In this document: piece by piece, positions 18,721 to 28,748 of the stretch
Layout: each line of letters begins with the position of its first letter
How positions within the stretch are numbered: position 1 is the first letter of the stretch
Assembly: GCA_022819605.1 (NCBI GenBank)
Contig: JAJEGW010000208.1
Span: 62,001-126,000 of the forward strand
DNA length: 64,000 bases
Source of the DNA: Silicimonas sp.
GTDB taxonomy: Bacteria > Pseudomonadota > Alphaproteobacteria > Rhodobacterales > Rhodobacteraceae
Direction: 5' to 3'
Made by a program: the position numbers and the translations under genes
The notes under the pieces: generated by a model
Database searches by the model: none
What the model saw: only the letters and a program-made list of their open reading frames with translations
What the model was told of the DNA's origin: nothing

Positions 18721-19761
18721 CTAGAATCCGTACGTGAGCGAGAATACCGCCTTGGTGTCGCTGGAATCCAGGAACTTGACATCCCCCAGCGCAACCTTGG
18801 CATCCTCGTAATTCACGCCGAAATTCGCGGACAGGCCCCTAGCCAGGTCGTACTGAATGCCCAGTGCCGCGGAGGCTTCTTCCTGCCCTTCGATCTCACC
18901 ATAATGTCCTTCGAGGGAAAAGCCCCAGACCATGATCTTTCGGCGAATTCCGGACGAGATGTACCAACGCGTGGCGTTCATGCCGGCGGAAGAATAGCTC
19001 TCTTGCCCCAAGCCTACATCAAACAAAGTACTGCCATAAACGACCTCTCCGACCACGCTGTGTCCTTGACTCCTGAATTGGAGCGTTTCGTCTGCAGCTT
19101 CGTATGCACCCTGACCGGCACGGATCGTGAAACGATAATCCTTGCTTCCGTTGCCTATCGGTCGCTGGAATGTCAGTCCCAGGTCAATTTTGCCTTCATT
19201 GTCCACCACGCCGCTCGCCACGAATGGGCCAACCCGACCGGCGTATCCTGCACTCCTGTCAGAACGCTCGCCGTGGAAGTCATCAAATGCCAAGACAGCA
19301 CTGCCGAAGCCTCGCCGGCGGCGAGTCTGGTTGCGCACGGTCTCCGATACATTGCCCAGCAACACGGTGCCCCAGATGCCTCCTACCGACATCGCTGCAT
19401 CATCCGTGTATTTTTCACTTTCGTCGGGTGTCAGGGAATCGTCAGAGACGAGTTGTCCGGTGTAACTCAACTCGACACGCCAGCGATTCGGAAGCTGAGT
19501 CATGGCAACCGCGCCAAGGCTGCCGATCAGCCCCGGTCCGTTGTCATCGTCATTACCTGACCCGGTGGTGTACCGTGCCTCCATCGCTCCGGCAAGCGTC
19601 AGCGTCACGTCGCCGATTTCCATTGCGACCGCTTCTTCAAGCGGCGACAGGTTGTCAAGATTGGGTAAACCGCTCTGCGCTTCTGCAGGGGAAGCGCCCG
19701 CAAGACCAATTAGGACGAATGCCGCAAAGAGTCCAAAATGTCGGGAGGTTGTCGTGCCCAT
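18721..19761 (-). CDS. Outer-membrane porin
   Basis: The 346-residue protein has a signal peptide (MGTTTSRHFGLFAAFVLIGLA, cleavage near AEA-Q). The mature chain is made of alternating short strands, loops rich in Gly/Asp/Asn (TGSGNDDDNG) and the C-terminal Phe (FSLTYGF) needed for BAM insertion. The layout resembles 16-strand Rhodobacter-type porins (GFGSAVLAFDDFHG, GLSANFGVNYEDA), so it is presumably a trimeric diffusion pore. The ATG at 19761 has GGAG 8 bases upstream. It lies only 4 bases after the stop of the exported haloperoxidase-like gene, so the two are probably co-transcribed. Substrate preference is unknown. Confidence 0.82.
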   Translation of the reverse strand: MGTTTSRHFGLFAAFVLIGLAGASPAEAQSGLPNLDNLSPLEEAVAMEIGDVTLTLAGAMEARYTTGSGNDDDNGPGLIGSLGAVAMTQLPNRWRVELSYTGQLVSDDSLTPDESEKYTDDAAMSVGGIWGTVLLGNVSETVRNQTRRRRGFGSAVLAFDDFHGERSDRSAGYAGRVGPFVASGVVDNEGKIDLGLTFQRPIGNGSKDYRFTIRAGQGAYEAADETLQFRSQGHSVVGEVVYGSTLFDVGLGQESYSSAGMNATRWYISSGIRRKIMVWGFSLEGHYGEIEGQEEASAALGIQYDLARGLSANFGVNYEDAKVALGDVKFLDSSDTKAVFSLTYGF

Positions 19762-19765
19762 TTCG

Positions 19766-21274
19766 TCAGCTCCGCTTCGGAAAGGTCGAGCGGAAGGCCT
19801 GACGTGCAATGGCGCGCCCGGCAGCAAGGCCCTGAACATTGTCGATTGACCAGTGGACGCCGCCGTAGAGCCTACTCATTCCGTTTTCCTCGGCCATTTG
19901 GCTGAGGCTTGTCCAATGCCGCGTGACACCCTGCAGTTGCGGCCACAAGACCCGATCTGGCGACCTGCCGGAGAACGCGATGTCATCCCGACCGTGGATC
20001 AGGGCGATCATTTCCGCTGCTGCGCCGCCGAACGTCGAGTGGCCGGACGTGTACGAAGGGAACTCCGGCGTGGGAATGTAGCTGCGCCAGCCGGCGTGCA
20101 CGCTCACCCTGCGGTCCGAATTGCCGAATTCCGGAGCCCGCGCACGGATAGCCGTTTCGGGTCGGAGCACATCGTAGTGGTACTTGCTGTCCCAGGCAGA
20201 GATCGATGCATCACACTGCGTCATGCCAACCAAGGCCATCGCCCGGGCGAGTTCAAGGAAACCAAGGCCGCGGTCCTGGAGGAGCTGCATCGCGATGTAC
20301 ATGAAGTGCCCCGGATTCGTCACTCCCCAAGGCCCGTCTTCCCAGAACAGAGCCGCTTCCGACTCGTCCGCTGTGCGGATCGTGCTGTCGCTGCCGCCCA
20401 GCCTGCGGATCATGTCGAACTCTTCCGCAAATTCGGGACTTCTGGGGTCGTGGAAGTCGGAGACTCGGAATTGCGAACCAGTTTTCATTGTCCAAGGCGT
20501 GATCATCCCATGTCCGGGGTAGAGACAACGCTCGAATGACGGGAAGGACGGTCCCGGCGAGGCGCCGTAGAACGGAGCAGTCGGGCTCCACTGCAGGGTA
20601 TCCCCGCGCCGTTCGTACCGTCCGAGATAGTAGTCGACCTCGCTCGGTTCCGAACCATCGTCCGTTCGCTGTCCGAGTACAATCATGGCGGCCCTGCGAC
20701 CCCACTCCACGCCAAGGGACTTGGCTTCGCTGCCAGGGAAGCGCTTCAGGAATGCAGCTCGCTCAAAGAGGAATGGCTGCTGGAATGCCTCTGCCGCGGC
20801 GAGGGAAAAGGCCACGCCATAGGCAATTTCCGGATCCGCATCTGGAGGCCCGTCGCCGATTCCGAATGGTTCGCCATAGGCCTTCGCGACGCCGTTGGCC
20901 GCGAGGAATGCCGCTGCCGTGGCCAATCCCAGATTGTATGCCGCCCTCGGTGCAAGAACCCGTTGGTCCCGGATCTGCTGCAAGGCTGCGTCCACCCAGT
21001 AAAATGCAGTATTTCGTTTGTCCGGGTCCAGAATCTGGTTGGCATAGGAAGAGCCGTGTGCCCGAGTAACGGAACTGGCACCGATTCCGCCCGCGAGGGG
21101 AATGGCGGCAAACGCGGTTGCAAGCGATTGCACGAACTGTCTTCTCGACTGGGGCCTTCCAGGAATTGGATGTTGCTTGGGTCCGTACAGTTGAACGGGA
21201 AACGAGGGGGCGGAACAGTCGGGTGAAGTCAATTTTGTCTCCATCTGATGCGGGATTACTGAGGCGAAAGGCAC
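19766..21274 (-). CDS. Tat-exported vanadium-haloperoxidase/PAP2-type phosphatase
   Basis: The protein has 502 residues if the GTG at 21274 is the start (GGGGG 6 bases upstream); an ATG at 21244 is possible. A twin-arginine signal SRRQFVQSLATAFAAIPLAG (Arg44-Arg45) directs it folded to the periplasm. The three active-site blocks of the vanadate/phosphate-binding family are present: K364-x6-RP (SKYHYDVLRP), S410-G411-H412 and S467-R468 with H474 and D478 (SRLYGGVHWSID). Family members are haloperoxidases using H2O2 and halide, or acid phosphatases; sequence alone does not separate these. The porin follows 4 bases downstream. Confidence 0.85.
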   Translation of the reverse strand: MPFASVIPHQMETKLTSPDCSAPSFPVQLYGPKQHPIPGRPQSRRQFVQSLATAFAAIPLAGGIGASSVTRAHGSSYANQILDPDKRNTAFYWVDAALQQIRDQRVLAPRAAYNLGLATAAAFLAANGVAKAYGEPFGIGDGPPDADPEIAYGVAFSLAAAEAFQQPFLFERAAFLKRFPGSEAKSLGVEWGRRAAMIVLGQRTDDGSEPSEVDYYLGRYERRGDTLQWSPTAPFYGASPGPSFPSFERCLYPGHGMITPWTMKTGSQFRVSDFHDPRSPEFAEEFDMIRRLGGSDSTIRTADESEAALFWEDGPWGVTNPGHFMYIAMQLLQDRGLGFLELARAMALVGMTQCDASISAWDSKYHYDVLRPETAIRARAPEFGNSDRRVSVHAGWRSYIPTPEFPSYTSGHSTFGGAAAEMIALIHGRDDIAFSGRSPDRVLWPQLQGVTRHWTSLSQMAEENGMSRLYGGVHWSIDNVQGLAAGRAIARQAFRSTFPKRS

Positions 21275-22364
21275 ATGAGGCCCCCGGACACGGCATTGAT
21301 CGCTCTCCGGCAGCGCAAAGGACAGGAAGACAAAATTACGGGATGCCGCTTACAGGGCGGTATTCAGACGACGGGAGCGCCGCGCGCACCCGTCGACGAA
21401 CCGGACAACACTGGAAGCCTGCACCAAGCCGTCCTTGCAGCGGCGGAAAGCCGATATGTTCGGGCTGTACCTGGACGGCGTTCGAACCCATGGCCGACAC
21501 TACAAACAAGCTCCACTAAGAACGCTAAGCAACTGCCGCGCAAACTTTCAACTCAACTCACGCGGTACAAACCACGGGAACAGGTGCCCGCTAGCATGGG
21601 GCGCAACCGACAACAATGCCAAAAATTCTGCGTCGACAAAGTTCTGAAGGCGGTAAGGCAAATTGACCGTTGGCTGCAGGCAAAGAGTCGCCTCTAGCAT
21701 CATGGAGCTTTAGATGCGGGGACCTGAGCGTCGGCAAGTGAAGGCGTCGGCGGGTTCGGTTGCCTCCAGACTCTCATGGCGCGCAGTGCGCCGACAACTG
21801 TCACTGGCAAGTACGAGTTCAGTACGCCGGAAGTGCGAGACGCAAGCGATCGCGACGCCAAATGAGGGCAACCACAGGGTGCAATGCCGCTGATTGAATG
21901 GTTCGGCGGGCCGTTTTCCGAAATGCGCAATCCCGACTCTCCGGGACAAGGCGGTCTGGTGCCCAAAGCGAACTCAGGCATCCTACCGCGCACCGTTCGG
22001 CCGGGCACAACAGGACAGCGTCGAGATGTCTGCGGAGTCTGTGTGGTCGTAACGGGGCTGACTGCAATTGTTGCTAGCGGAGACGCGGCAAGACAGGGAC
22101 CGGAGACCGACCCCGGGCGGACCCTTTGGCAAACCTACTCGGGAAGCCCATTCCGCCAGCCTTCGATCCGGCGGCGCTAGATTACGTGAAGAACTCAGTC
22201 GACAAGCTGGCTACCATCGCCCGGCGCTGAACGAGGCAGCGGCCGACCTGCCCGAACCAATGAGGCAAATGACAAATGGAAGCTGGGCGCTGCTCTCGTG
22301 GGACGGGCCACCGAGGTGGCATTTGGATGGGCCACTGACGAGGATGGGCCGGAGAATTGGAAGC
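21275..22364. other. 1.1-kb stretch without a recognisable gene
   Basis: The region separates the haloperoxidase gene from the end of the lipoprotein gene. Several overlapping frames of 60-190 codons exist, but none has a ribosome-binding site and family pattern together. I saw no tRNA, inverted repeats or transposase remnant. The promoter of the haloperoxidase-porin pair should lie at its left end. Confidence 0.5.
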
Positions 22365-23033
22365 CTAGCCGCCCTCTCGTGCGATCCGGAAAGGACTGGG
22401 ATCCCAGTCGCAGGCAAACCCGTCACCGTCCGGATCGAGGCCCCTCCAGTCGCGCTTCGGACCGCCCGCCTTCAGGAATGCGGCCTGCGCCCGGTCGGAC
22501 CAGCCATGCTTGGCGCAGGCCCGATTGTACCGTTCCTCGTCGAACCGGCCCGTACGGCTGTAGACCGGTTCGCCAACTTCATTCGTCGTCGAGAGCGCGT
22601 AGGCCACGATGTTGGGCTCCGATTCGCCAGGCCGGGTGGGTAGGTCCTCGGGCTCGACGACCTGAAGAGCCTCTCGCTGGCGCTGAAGCCTGTCCCGGTC
22701 GCTTTCGATGGTCTCGCGCGAACTTACTGCTTCAAAGTCCTGCTCGTCCGAAATGACGGCACGGTCGACTTCGCGCGAGGGGGTCGCTTCCGTCTCGCCA
22801 GCGCCCTGCGCTAGCGCATCCTGACCTGAATCCGGATCGTCACCAGCCTGTGGCACCTGCGAATCCGACACAGGCGAATTCAGGGCCAGGTCGCCCGGAG
22901 GAAATACGGTGGAGATCTCGCTCGGAGGTCGTGATCCGGCCACAGTGCCCGAATCCGGACTGTCAAGGGGAACGTCGTCCATGCAGGCCGTAACACCGCC
23001 AAGTGCGATCACTGCGATCAGACGGAAAGTCAT
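22365..23033 (-). CDS. Lipoprotein with C-terminal Excalibur-like calcium-binding domain
   Basis: The 222-residue protein has a lipoprotein signal (MTFRLIAVIALGGVTAC, lipobox VTAC with Cys17). A long low-complexity Pro/Ser/Asp/Glu-rich linker follows, then a C-terminal domain with DEERYNRACAKHGW and LDPDGDGFACDWDPSPFR. The DxDxDGxxC pattern is that of the Excalibur domain, a short calcium-binding module of extracellular proteins. I chose the ATG at 23033. A GTG at 23063 with AGGA upstream would add 10 basic residues and start 6 bases after gatA. Role unknown. Confidence 0.7.
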   Translation of the reverse strand: MTFRLIAVIALGGVTACMDDVPLDSPDSGTVAGSRPPSEISTVFPPGDLALNSPVSDSQVPQAGDDPDSGQDALAQGAGETEATPSREVDRAVISDEQDFEAVSSRETIESDRDRLQRQREALQVVEPEDLPTRPGESEPNIVAYALSTTNEVGEPVYSRTGRFDEERYNRACAKHGWSDRAQAAFLKAGGPKRDWRGLDPDGDGFACDWDPSPFRIAREGG

Positions 23034-23069
23034 TTCCTGTATTCGCCAATGCCTCTTCTGCACAAAGTC

Positions 23070-24548
23070 CTACCACCACTTTTTCGGCTTTGCCACAAAG
23101 CCGGCACGGTCCTCGATCGCCATGGCGAAATCCAGCAATTCGCCCTCTTCCCAAGGCTTCCCAATGAGCTGCAGGCCAAGCGGCAGACCATCCGGATCCA
23201 GGCCGGCGGGCACGGAAACCCCTGGCAAACCCGCAAGATTTACCGTCACTGTGAACACGTCGTTGAGATACATTTTCACGGGATCGTTGAACTTCTGGCC
23301 GAGCGGAAAGGCTGCCGTCGGAGTTGCGGGCGTCAAGATTGCATCGATGCCGTCTGCGAACGCGTCCTCGAAGTCCTTCTTGATAAGCGCCCGAACCTTG
23401 CGCGCATGATTGTAGTATGCGTCGTAAAACCCGGCAGACAACACATAGGTGCCAATCATGACGCGCCGCTTGACCTCGTCCCCGAAACCCTCGGCGCGGG
23501 TCTTTTCGTACATTGCCGTGACATCATCGCCCGGGGCAAGCGTCGTCCGATGGCCGTAGCGCACGCCATCATAGCGCGCGAGATTCGACGACGCCTCCGC
23601 CGGCGCCACGACGTAATATGCAGGCAGAGCGTATTTCGTGTGCGGCAGCGAGATGTCAACCAAGGTCGCACCGGCATCTTCCAGCATGCTGCGTCCTGAG
23701 GTCCAAAGCTCGTCAATGGCTTCAGGCATTCCGTCCATCCGGTATTCCTTGGGAATTCCGACGGTTTTTCCCCGAATCTCTCCAGTCAGCATGGTCTCGA
23801 AGTCCGGCACGGGAATGTCGGCACTCGTGGAGTCCTTCGGGTCATGGCCAGACATGGCCTCAAGCATGATCGCGGCATCGCGAACCGATTTCGTCATCGG
23901 CCCCGCCTGATCAAGTGACGAGGCGAAGGCGATGATTCCCCATCGGCTGACCCGACCATATGTCGGCTTCACGCCAGTGATCCCGGTGAAGGCCGCCGGC
24001 TGGCGGATGGAGCCGCCCGTGTCGGTTCCCGTCGCGCCTAGGCAGAGATCGGCGGCCACGGCCGCGGCAGAGCCGCCGGACGACCCGCCAGGGGTCAACT
24101 CGGTATCGCCCGCTTTCCACGGATTCACGGTGTTGCCATAGACACTGGTTTCGGTCGAACTGCCCATGGCAAACTCGTCCATGTTGAGCTTGCCCGTCAT
24201 AACGGCTCCGGCTTCGAAGAGCCGAGACGTTACGGTGGACTCGTAAGTGGGCTTGAAGTCGGCCAGGATTCCGCTCGCCGCCTGGCTCGGAACGCCCTCG
24301 GTGCAGAACAGGTCCTTGATGCCAACCGGAATGCCGCACATGGCCGGCGCCTCGCCTTCGGCAAGGCGTGCGTCGGCCGCCCTGGCCTGTTCAAGCGCGA
24401 GATCTGGCGTCGGATGGACCACCGCATTCAGTGCTGCAGCCTCTTCCGCCGCCGCGAGGCATGCTAGGGTGAGCTCCACGCTTGTTATCTCGCGGGCCCT
24501 TAGCTTGTCGCGTGCCTCGGAGATCGAGAGGGAATTGAGTCCGCCCAT
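23070..24548 (-). CDS. gatA: Asp/Glu-tRNA amidotransferase subunit A
   Basis: The 492-residue amidase-signature enzyme releases ammonia from glutamine for transamidation of Glu-tRNA(Gln) and/or Asp-tRNA(Asn). The Ser-cisSer-Lys triad is visible: Lys78 (PVGIKDLF), the cis-serine in [11 protein letters not shown] (154-160) and the nucleophile Ser180 ([12 protein letters not shown]). The C-terminus KPKKWW is typical. gatC lies upstream with a 3-base gap. gatB is not in this window; it is often unlinked in this group. The lipoprotein gene follows at once. Confidence 0.96.
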   Translation of the reverse strand: MGGLNSLSISEARDKLRAREITSVELTLACLAAAEEAAALNAVVHPTPDLALEQARAADARLAEGEAPAMCGIPVGIKDLFCTEGVPSQAASGILADFKPTYESTVTSRLFEAGAVMTGKLNMDEFAMGSSTETSVYGNTVNPWKAGDTELTPGGSSGGSAAAVAADLCLGATGTDTGGSIRQPAAFTGITGVKPTYGRVSRWGIIAFASSLDQAGPMTKSVRDAAIMLEAMSGHDPKDSTSADIPVPDFETMLTGEIRGKTVGIPKEYRMDGMPEAIDELWTSGRSMLEDAGATLVDISLPHTKYALPAYYVVAPAEASSNLARYDGVRYGHRTTLAPGDDVTAMYEKTRAEGFGDEVKRRVMIGTYVLSAGFYDAYYNHARKVRALIKKDFEDAFADGIDAILTPATPTAAFPLGQKFNDPVKMYLNDVFTVTVNLAGLPGVSVPAGLDPDGLPLGLQLIGKPWEEGELLDFAMAIEDRAGFVAKPKKWW

Positions 24549-24551
24549 GCG

Positions 24552-24839
24552 CTACTCCACGACCTTCGGCACAACGAAGTAGCCCTCGCGCGCGTCCGGA
24601 GCGTTTGCCAGCACCTTCCCGGCGATGCCGCCGCCGGCAATCCTGTCCTCTCGGCGCTTGAGCCGCATGGGCGTGACACTGGTCATGGGCTCGACATCTT
24701 GGACGTCAACCTCGCGCAGTTGCTCAATGAAGCCGAGGATCGCATTGAATTCGCTGGCAAGCGCCGGCAGATCCTCTTCATCGACCCGGATCCTGGCAAG
24801 CTTGGCAACGCGCCGGGCGTCGTTGTGGTCAATTGACAT
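24552..24839 (-). CDS. gatC: Asp/Glu-tRNA amidotransferase subunit C
   Basis: The 95-residue protein starts MSIDHNDARRVAKLARIRVD, followed by LPALASEFNAILGFIEQLREVDVQDVEPM, the GatC belt that wraps around GatA. The tail contains LANAPDAREGYFVVPKVVE, the conserved ending. The ATG at 24839 was chosen by homology, with GAGA about 9 bases upstream. The frame to 25031 is open but not family sequence. It lies first in the gatC-gatA unit. Confidence 0.95.
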   Translation of the reverse strand: MSIDHNDARRVAKLARIRVDEEDLPALASEFNAILGFIEQLREVDVQDVEPMTSVTPMRLKRREDRIAGGGIAGKVLANAPDAREGYFVVPKVVE

Positions 24840-25387
24840 GGGCGAATTCTCGATCGGTTCCGCGCGCCCCTGTAGCGTGACCTGCCGACAATTCCAAGTC
24901 TTGAAGAACGCTGAATGGACAGACCATGGTGCATTCGCAAAATGCGCTTCAGGCGCCCCAGAACGCCATTGCGGCAGCGATCCGGCATCGGCCGACAGTA
25001 CGTCGCATTGATCCGAACCCCTTTTGGTCACCTACGTGAAGTTGGAAATCCGGTGGTGGCCTTGCGGCAGTACCTGATTCGACCGAGCCGCCCGGACCCG
25101 AGGACTGCGTAACGGATGACGGACCCGGAATTTCGCTCGGGCAACAGCATCCACGCATCGAATCCTCGCCGAACAGATGCGTCTCCCGCCAGCCCAATTC
25201 GATACCGCCGCCATACATTCGCCAAGACGTGCTGCCGCCACAAGGCTTCGCGACTTGGCGCCGCAGAATTTGCAAACAGCCCGCCATGTCATTGGATCGT
25301 CCTGCCAATCGGGATTCCAAACGCTGCCACCTTGCCTTGCCCGTGGCTCGGCGATACATCTTTGCGGCCAATTCCGGGAAGGCATCC
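24840..25387. other. Divergent intergenic region gatC / trpB
   Basis: About 550 bases between divergent genes. Open frames on both strands (for example 25032-25385 minus) show no family pattern. No Trp-codon leader peptide or attenuator-like hairpin was found ahead of trpB. Confidence 0.5.
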
Positions 25388-26620
25388 ATGTCCAGCGAAC
25401 TCATCAACAGCTTCAAGACCGGCCCTGACGAGAACGGCCGCTTTGGCACGTTCGGAGGCCGCTTCGTCAGCGAAACGCTTATGCCGCTCATTCTTGACCT
25501 TGAGACCGAATACGAAAAGGCCAAGACGGATCAGTCCTTCTGGGACGAGATGGACCATCTCTGGACCCACTATGTCGGCCGTCCGTCGCCACTCTATTTC
25601 GCGGAGCGCCTGACAGATCGTCTCGGCGGTGCGAAGATCTACATGAAACGCGACGAGCTCAACCACACCGGCGCCCACAAGATCAACAACGTGCTCGGCC
25701 AGATCATCCTTGCGCGCCGCATGGGGAAATCCCGCATCATCGCAGAGACTGGCGCCGGGCAGCACGGGGTCGCAACGGCCACGGTTTGCGCAAAGTTCGG
25801 TCTGAAGTGCGTCGTCTACATGGGTGCGCATGATGTCGAAAGGCAGAAGCCGAACGTCTTCCGTATGAAGCTTCTCGGTGCCGAAGTGGTGCCGGTAACG
25901 TCGGGCCGGGGCACCTTGAAGGATGCCATGAATGACGCGCTTCGCGACTGGGTGACCTATGTCCGCGACACGTTCTATTGCATCGGCACCGTTGCAGGGC
26001 CTCATCCCTATCCCGCCATGGTCCGCGACTTTCAATCCATCATCGGCAAGGAGGCTCGCTCCCAGATGAATGAGGCCGAAGGACGTCTGCCCGACACGGT
26101 CATTGCGGCGATCGGGGGCGGATCGAATGCCATGGGCCTATTCCACCCGTTTCTGGACGACAGAAGCGTGCGCATCATTGGCGTCGAGGCGGGCGGCAAG
26201 GGCGTGGATGATCGGATGGAGCACTGCGCATCGCTCACCGGTGGACGGCCAGGAGTCCTACACGGCAACCGGACGTATCTGCTTCAGGATGGCGACGGGC
26301 AGATTCTTGAAGGCTTCAGCATTTCCGCAGGACTCGACTATCCTGGCATTGGACCGGAGCACTCGTGGCTCCACGAAACCGGGCGCGCCGAGTACGTTTC
26401 GGTCACCGACCAAGAGGCGCTCAAGGCATTCCAGCTTTCTTGCGAGACAGAAGGCATCATCCCGGCGCTCGAACCCAGTCATGCGCTGGCCCATGTGGCG
26501 AAGATCGCGCCCGGCCTGCCGTCGGATCATGTCATCTGCATGAACATGTGCGGTCGAGGCGACAAGGACATTTTCACGGTTGCCAAGGCACTTGACTGGA
26601 ACATGACCGAATTCGAATGA
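25388..26620 (+). CDS. trpB: Tryptophan synthase beta chain
   Basis: The 410-residue PLP enzyme joins indole and serine to tryptophan. It begins [20 protein letters not shown], with [12 protein letters not shown]. The PLP lysine is Lys98 in [10 protein letters not shown], and the glutamate and glycine loops are in [10 protein letters not shown] and GGGSNAMG. The start at 25388 has GGAAGG 7 bases upstream, and the upstream open frame is discarded. trpA and trpF are not adjacent in this window, unlike the common trpF-trpB-trpA arrangement. It is the standard TrpB1 type. Confidence 0.96.
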   Translation: MSSELINSFKTGPDENGRFGTFGGRFVSETLMPLILDLETEYEKAKTDQSFWDEMDHLWTHYVGRPSPLYFAERLTDRLGGAKIYMKRDELNHTGAHKINNVLGQIILARRMGKSRIIAETGAGQHGVATATVCAKFGLKCVVYMGAHDVERQKPNVFRMKLLGAEVVPVTSGRGTLKDAMNDALRDWVTYVRDTFYCIGTVAGPHPYPAMVRDFQSIIGKEARSQMNEAEGRLPDTVIAAIGGGSNAMGLFHPFLDDRSVRIIGVEAGGKGVDDRMEHCASLTGGRPGVLHGNRTYLLQDGDGQILEGFSISAGLDYPGIGPEHSWLHETGRAEYVSVTDQEALKAFQLSCETEGIIPALEPSHALAHVAKIAPGLPSDHVICMNMCGRGDKDIFTVAKALDWNMTEFE

Positions 26621-27420
26621 GCTCTAGGGCCGTGGCGGAGCCTTGACGATCGTGGTGGCCCGCGACATTCTCGGCAACCACGCCAATATCGGAAGTGCCC
26701 GAAAATTCACTGTCTAACAGGGTCCGCCGCCGGCACGATGGCAGCGCCGTGTGTCGCGTCGTATATCCCTCCCTAGACAAGCCCAGGCAGTGGAAGAGGC
26801 ATTTCAGAAGTCCAAATTGCCCTACAAGTACACTTTTTACACGTAAAATCAGCTTGTTGCAGGCTCATGTTGGCCTAGTATCAGTGCACTAACGCAAATT
26901 GAACATGCTGGAAATTGCCAAGGATGATGACCTGAAGAGCTTGAGCCGCGACAACCTGTAGTGAGGGGACCCCATCAATCTCAGGACGGCGGCTACGCGC
27001 TGACGAGAGCGTGCCGCAGGCCATTCGCAGAGATTGCCAATGACTGGAAGATACATCACTGGACAGTGCTTGGGGAGCAAAGGGATCCGGTTCAACTCGC
27101 AAAGGGCCACGCCGACATCCCGCTGCCCGTTGGAACGACAACAAACTCCACCGCATGCGTGATCGAATTTGAAGGTGTCGATATCTAGCACTTTTCGTGC
27201 GCCTTGCGCTGCAATCAGGCCGGCAAGAACGTTGCGGAAAGACGTGCACCCCGACCGGACTTCATCCAGTCATTGCGAGACCCTCAATTTGATGGAAATC
27301 GCAACAGACCGAGAGCGGATGTGCCATTCCCCAGGTTCGCACACCGCCCCGACTTGGACAGCGTTCGACGGCATGTTCAACTTCATTTCAGAAGATTCTG
27401 GACTTTCATCTTTCGGCAAG
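26621..27420. other. 0.8-kb intergenic stretch between trpB and cfa
   Basis: It is locally richer in A/T than its neighbours (around 26800-26880). It has only short overlapping frames of up to about 120 codons without family signal. No tRNA or transposase remnant was seen. Confidence 0.5.
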
Positions 27421-27423
27421 GCG

Positions 27424-27467
27424 TTGCAGATTCATCGCAATTCGATAGAATAAAGGGCTTGCAAGCC
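27424..27467 (+). promoter_or_regulatory. Probable cfa promoter with palindrome at the start site
   Basis: TTGCAG (27424-27429) and TAGAAT (27446-27451, five of six matches to the -10 consensus) are 16 bases apart. The predicted start falls inside a perfect 12-base palindrome, GGCTTGCAAGCC (27456-27467), which could be an operator or a 5' hairpin. The cfa ATG is about 22 bases further on. Confidence 0.45.
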
Positions 27468-27488
27468 AGTTCACGCGAGGATTGAGAC

Positions 27489-28718
27489 ATGTGGACAAGG
27501 GCTCTCGACATCGCACTTGGGAAGGTCGTCCAAATCGGCCTGCTAACGGTCGAATTGCCAGATGGGAAGGTGCTCACGTTCGGCGACGGCAAAGGACCGC
27601 AGACTCGCGTGTCCCTTACGGACAGCGCAACAGTCCGACATATGGTGATCAACCCGGAACTTGCAGTCGGTGAAAGCTACATGAACGGAACGCTCGTCAT
27701 CGAGAATGACGACCTCCACGGCCTTCTCGAACTGATCCTCCGCAACCTCGACGACCCGCATCGGGCCTGGTGGCAACACGCGCAACTGAAGCTTCGCACG
27801 ACCCTCAGGCGGTTCATGCAGCACAATGCCGGCCGCATTTCCGTCAGGAACGTCGCACATCACTACGACCTGTCGGGCGAGCTTTACGAGCTCTTCCTGG
27901 ATGCGGACCGGCAGTATTCTTGCGCCTATTTCCGCTCGCCTGACGACACGCTTGAAGTCGCGCAGGAACAAAAGAAGGCCCATATTGCCCAGAAACTGAG
28001 AATCGAGCCGGGGATGCGCGTGCTCGACATCGGCTGCGGCTGGGGAGGCATGGGCCTCACGCTGGCGCGAGACCATGGCGCCCAGGTTCTCGGGATCACG
28101 CTTTCCAAGGAGCAGCTCGCGGTCGCGCAGGAGCGTGCGCGGGCCGAAGGTCTTCAGAAGCAAGTCGAGTTCCGAATGGCCGACTACCGCGCGCTTTCGG
28201 GACAGTTCGACCGGATCGTGTCGGTCGGCATGTTCGAACATGTGGGGCTGCCGTATTTCGACGCCTATTTTCGTTCGGTGCGCGATCTTCTGACCCGCGA
28301 CGGGGTGGCGCTCATCCATACGATCGGGATCTCCGAGGCACCATGCGCCACCAACCCGTGGATCGCCAAGTACATCTTTCCCGGCGGCTACGTGCCAAGC
28401 CTCTCGGAAATCGCGGCCTCGGTCGAGCGCCAGAATCTGTGGATTGCGGATGTCGAGTCCCTCAGGCTCCACTATGCCTATACGCTCCGGCACTGGTTCG
28501 ACCGGTTCGTCGCGAACGCCGACAAGGTGATAGAGCTTTATGACGAAAGATTCGTGAGGATGTGGAAGTTCTACCTCGTCGCCTGTGAGCAGACGTTCCG
28601 GCTCCGGCGTCAGGGCGTGTTCCAGTTCCAGATATCACGCGAGGTCGATGCGGTTCCAATAACGCGGGACTACCTGTATTCCGGCACTGCGGACGCGGAA
28701 CTGCGAGCTGCCGAGTAG
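27489..28718 (+). CDS. cfa: Cyclopropane-fatty-acyl-phospholipid synthase
   Basis: The 409-residue SAM-dependent enzyme adds a methylene bridge to unsaturated acyl chains of membrane lipids, usually in stress or stationary phase. The C-terminal methyltransferase domain has VLDIGCGWGG (178-187). YSCAYFRS (Cys145 region), VSVGMFEHVG and YIFPGGYVPSL are all CFA-family blocks. An N-terminal lipid-binding domain (about 1-120) is present, so it is full length. GAGG lies about 8 bases before the ATG. It stands alone and converges with the vWA-like membrane protein gene 30 bases away. Confidence 0.93.
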   Translation: MWTRALDIALGKVVQIGLLTVELPDGKVLTFGDGKGPQTRVSLTDSATVRHMVINPELAVGESYMNGTLVIENDDLHGLLELILRNLDDPHRAWWQHAQLKLRTTLRRFMQHNAGRISVRNVAHHYDLSGELYELFLDADRQYSCAYFRSPDDTLEVAQEQKKAHIAQKLRIEPGMRVLDIGCGWGGMGLTLARDHGAQVLGITLSKEQLAVAQERARAEGLQKQVEFRMADYRALSGQFDRIVSVGMFEHVGLPYFDAYFRSVRDLLTRDGVALIHTIGISEAPCATNPWIAKYIFPGGYVPSLSEIAASVERQNLWIADVESLRLHYAYTLRHWFDRFVANADKVIELYDERFVRMWKFYLVACEQTFRLRRQGVFQFQISREVDAVPITRDYLYSGTADAELRAAE

Positions 28719-28748
28719 ACGAGACCCTTCCCCAAGCGGACACCGCCG

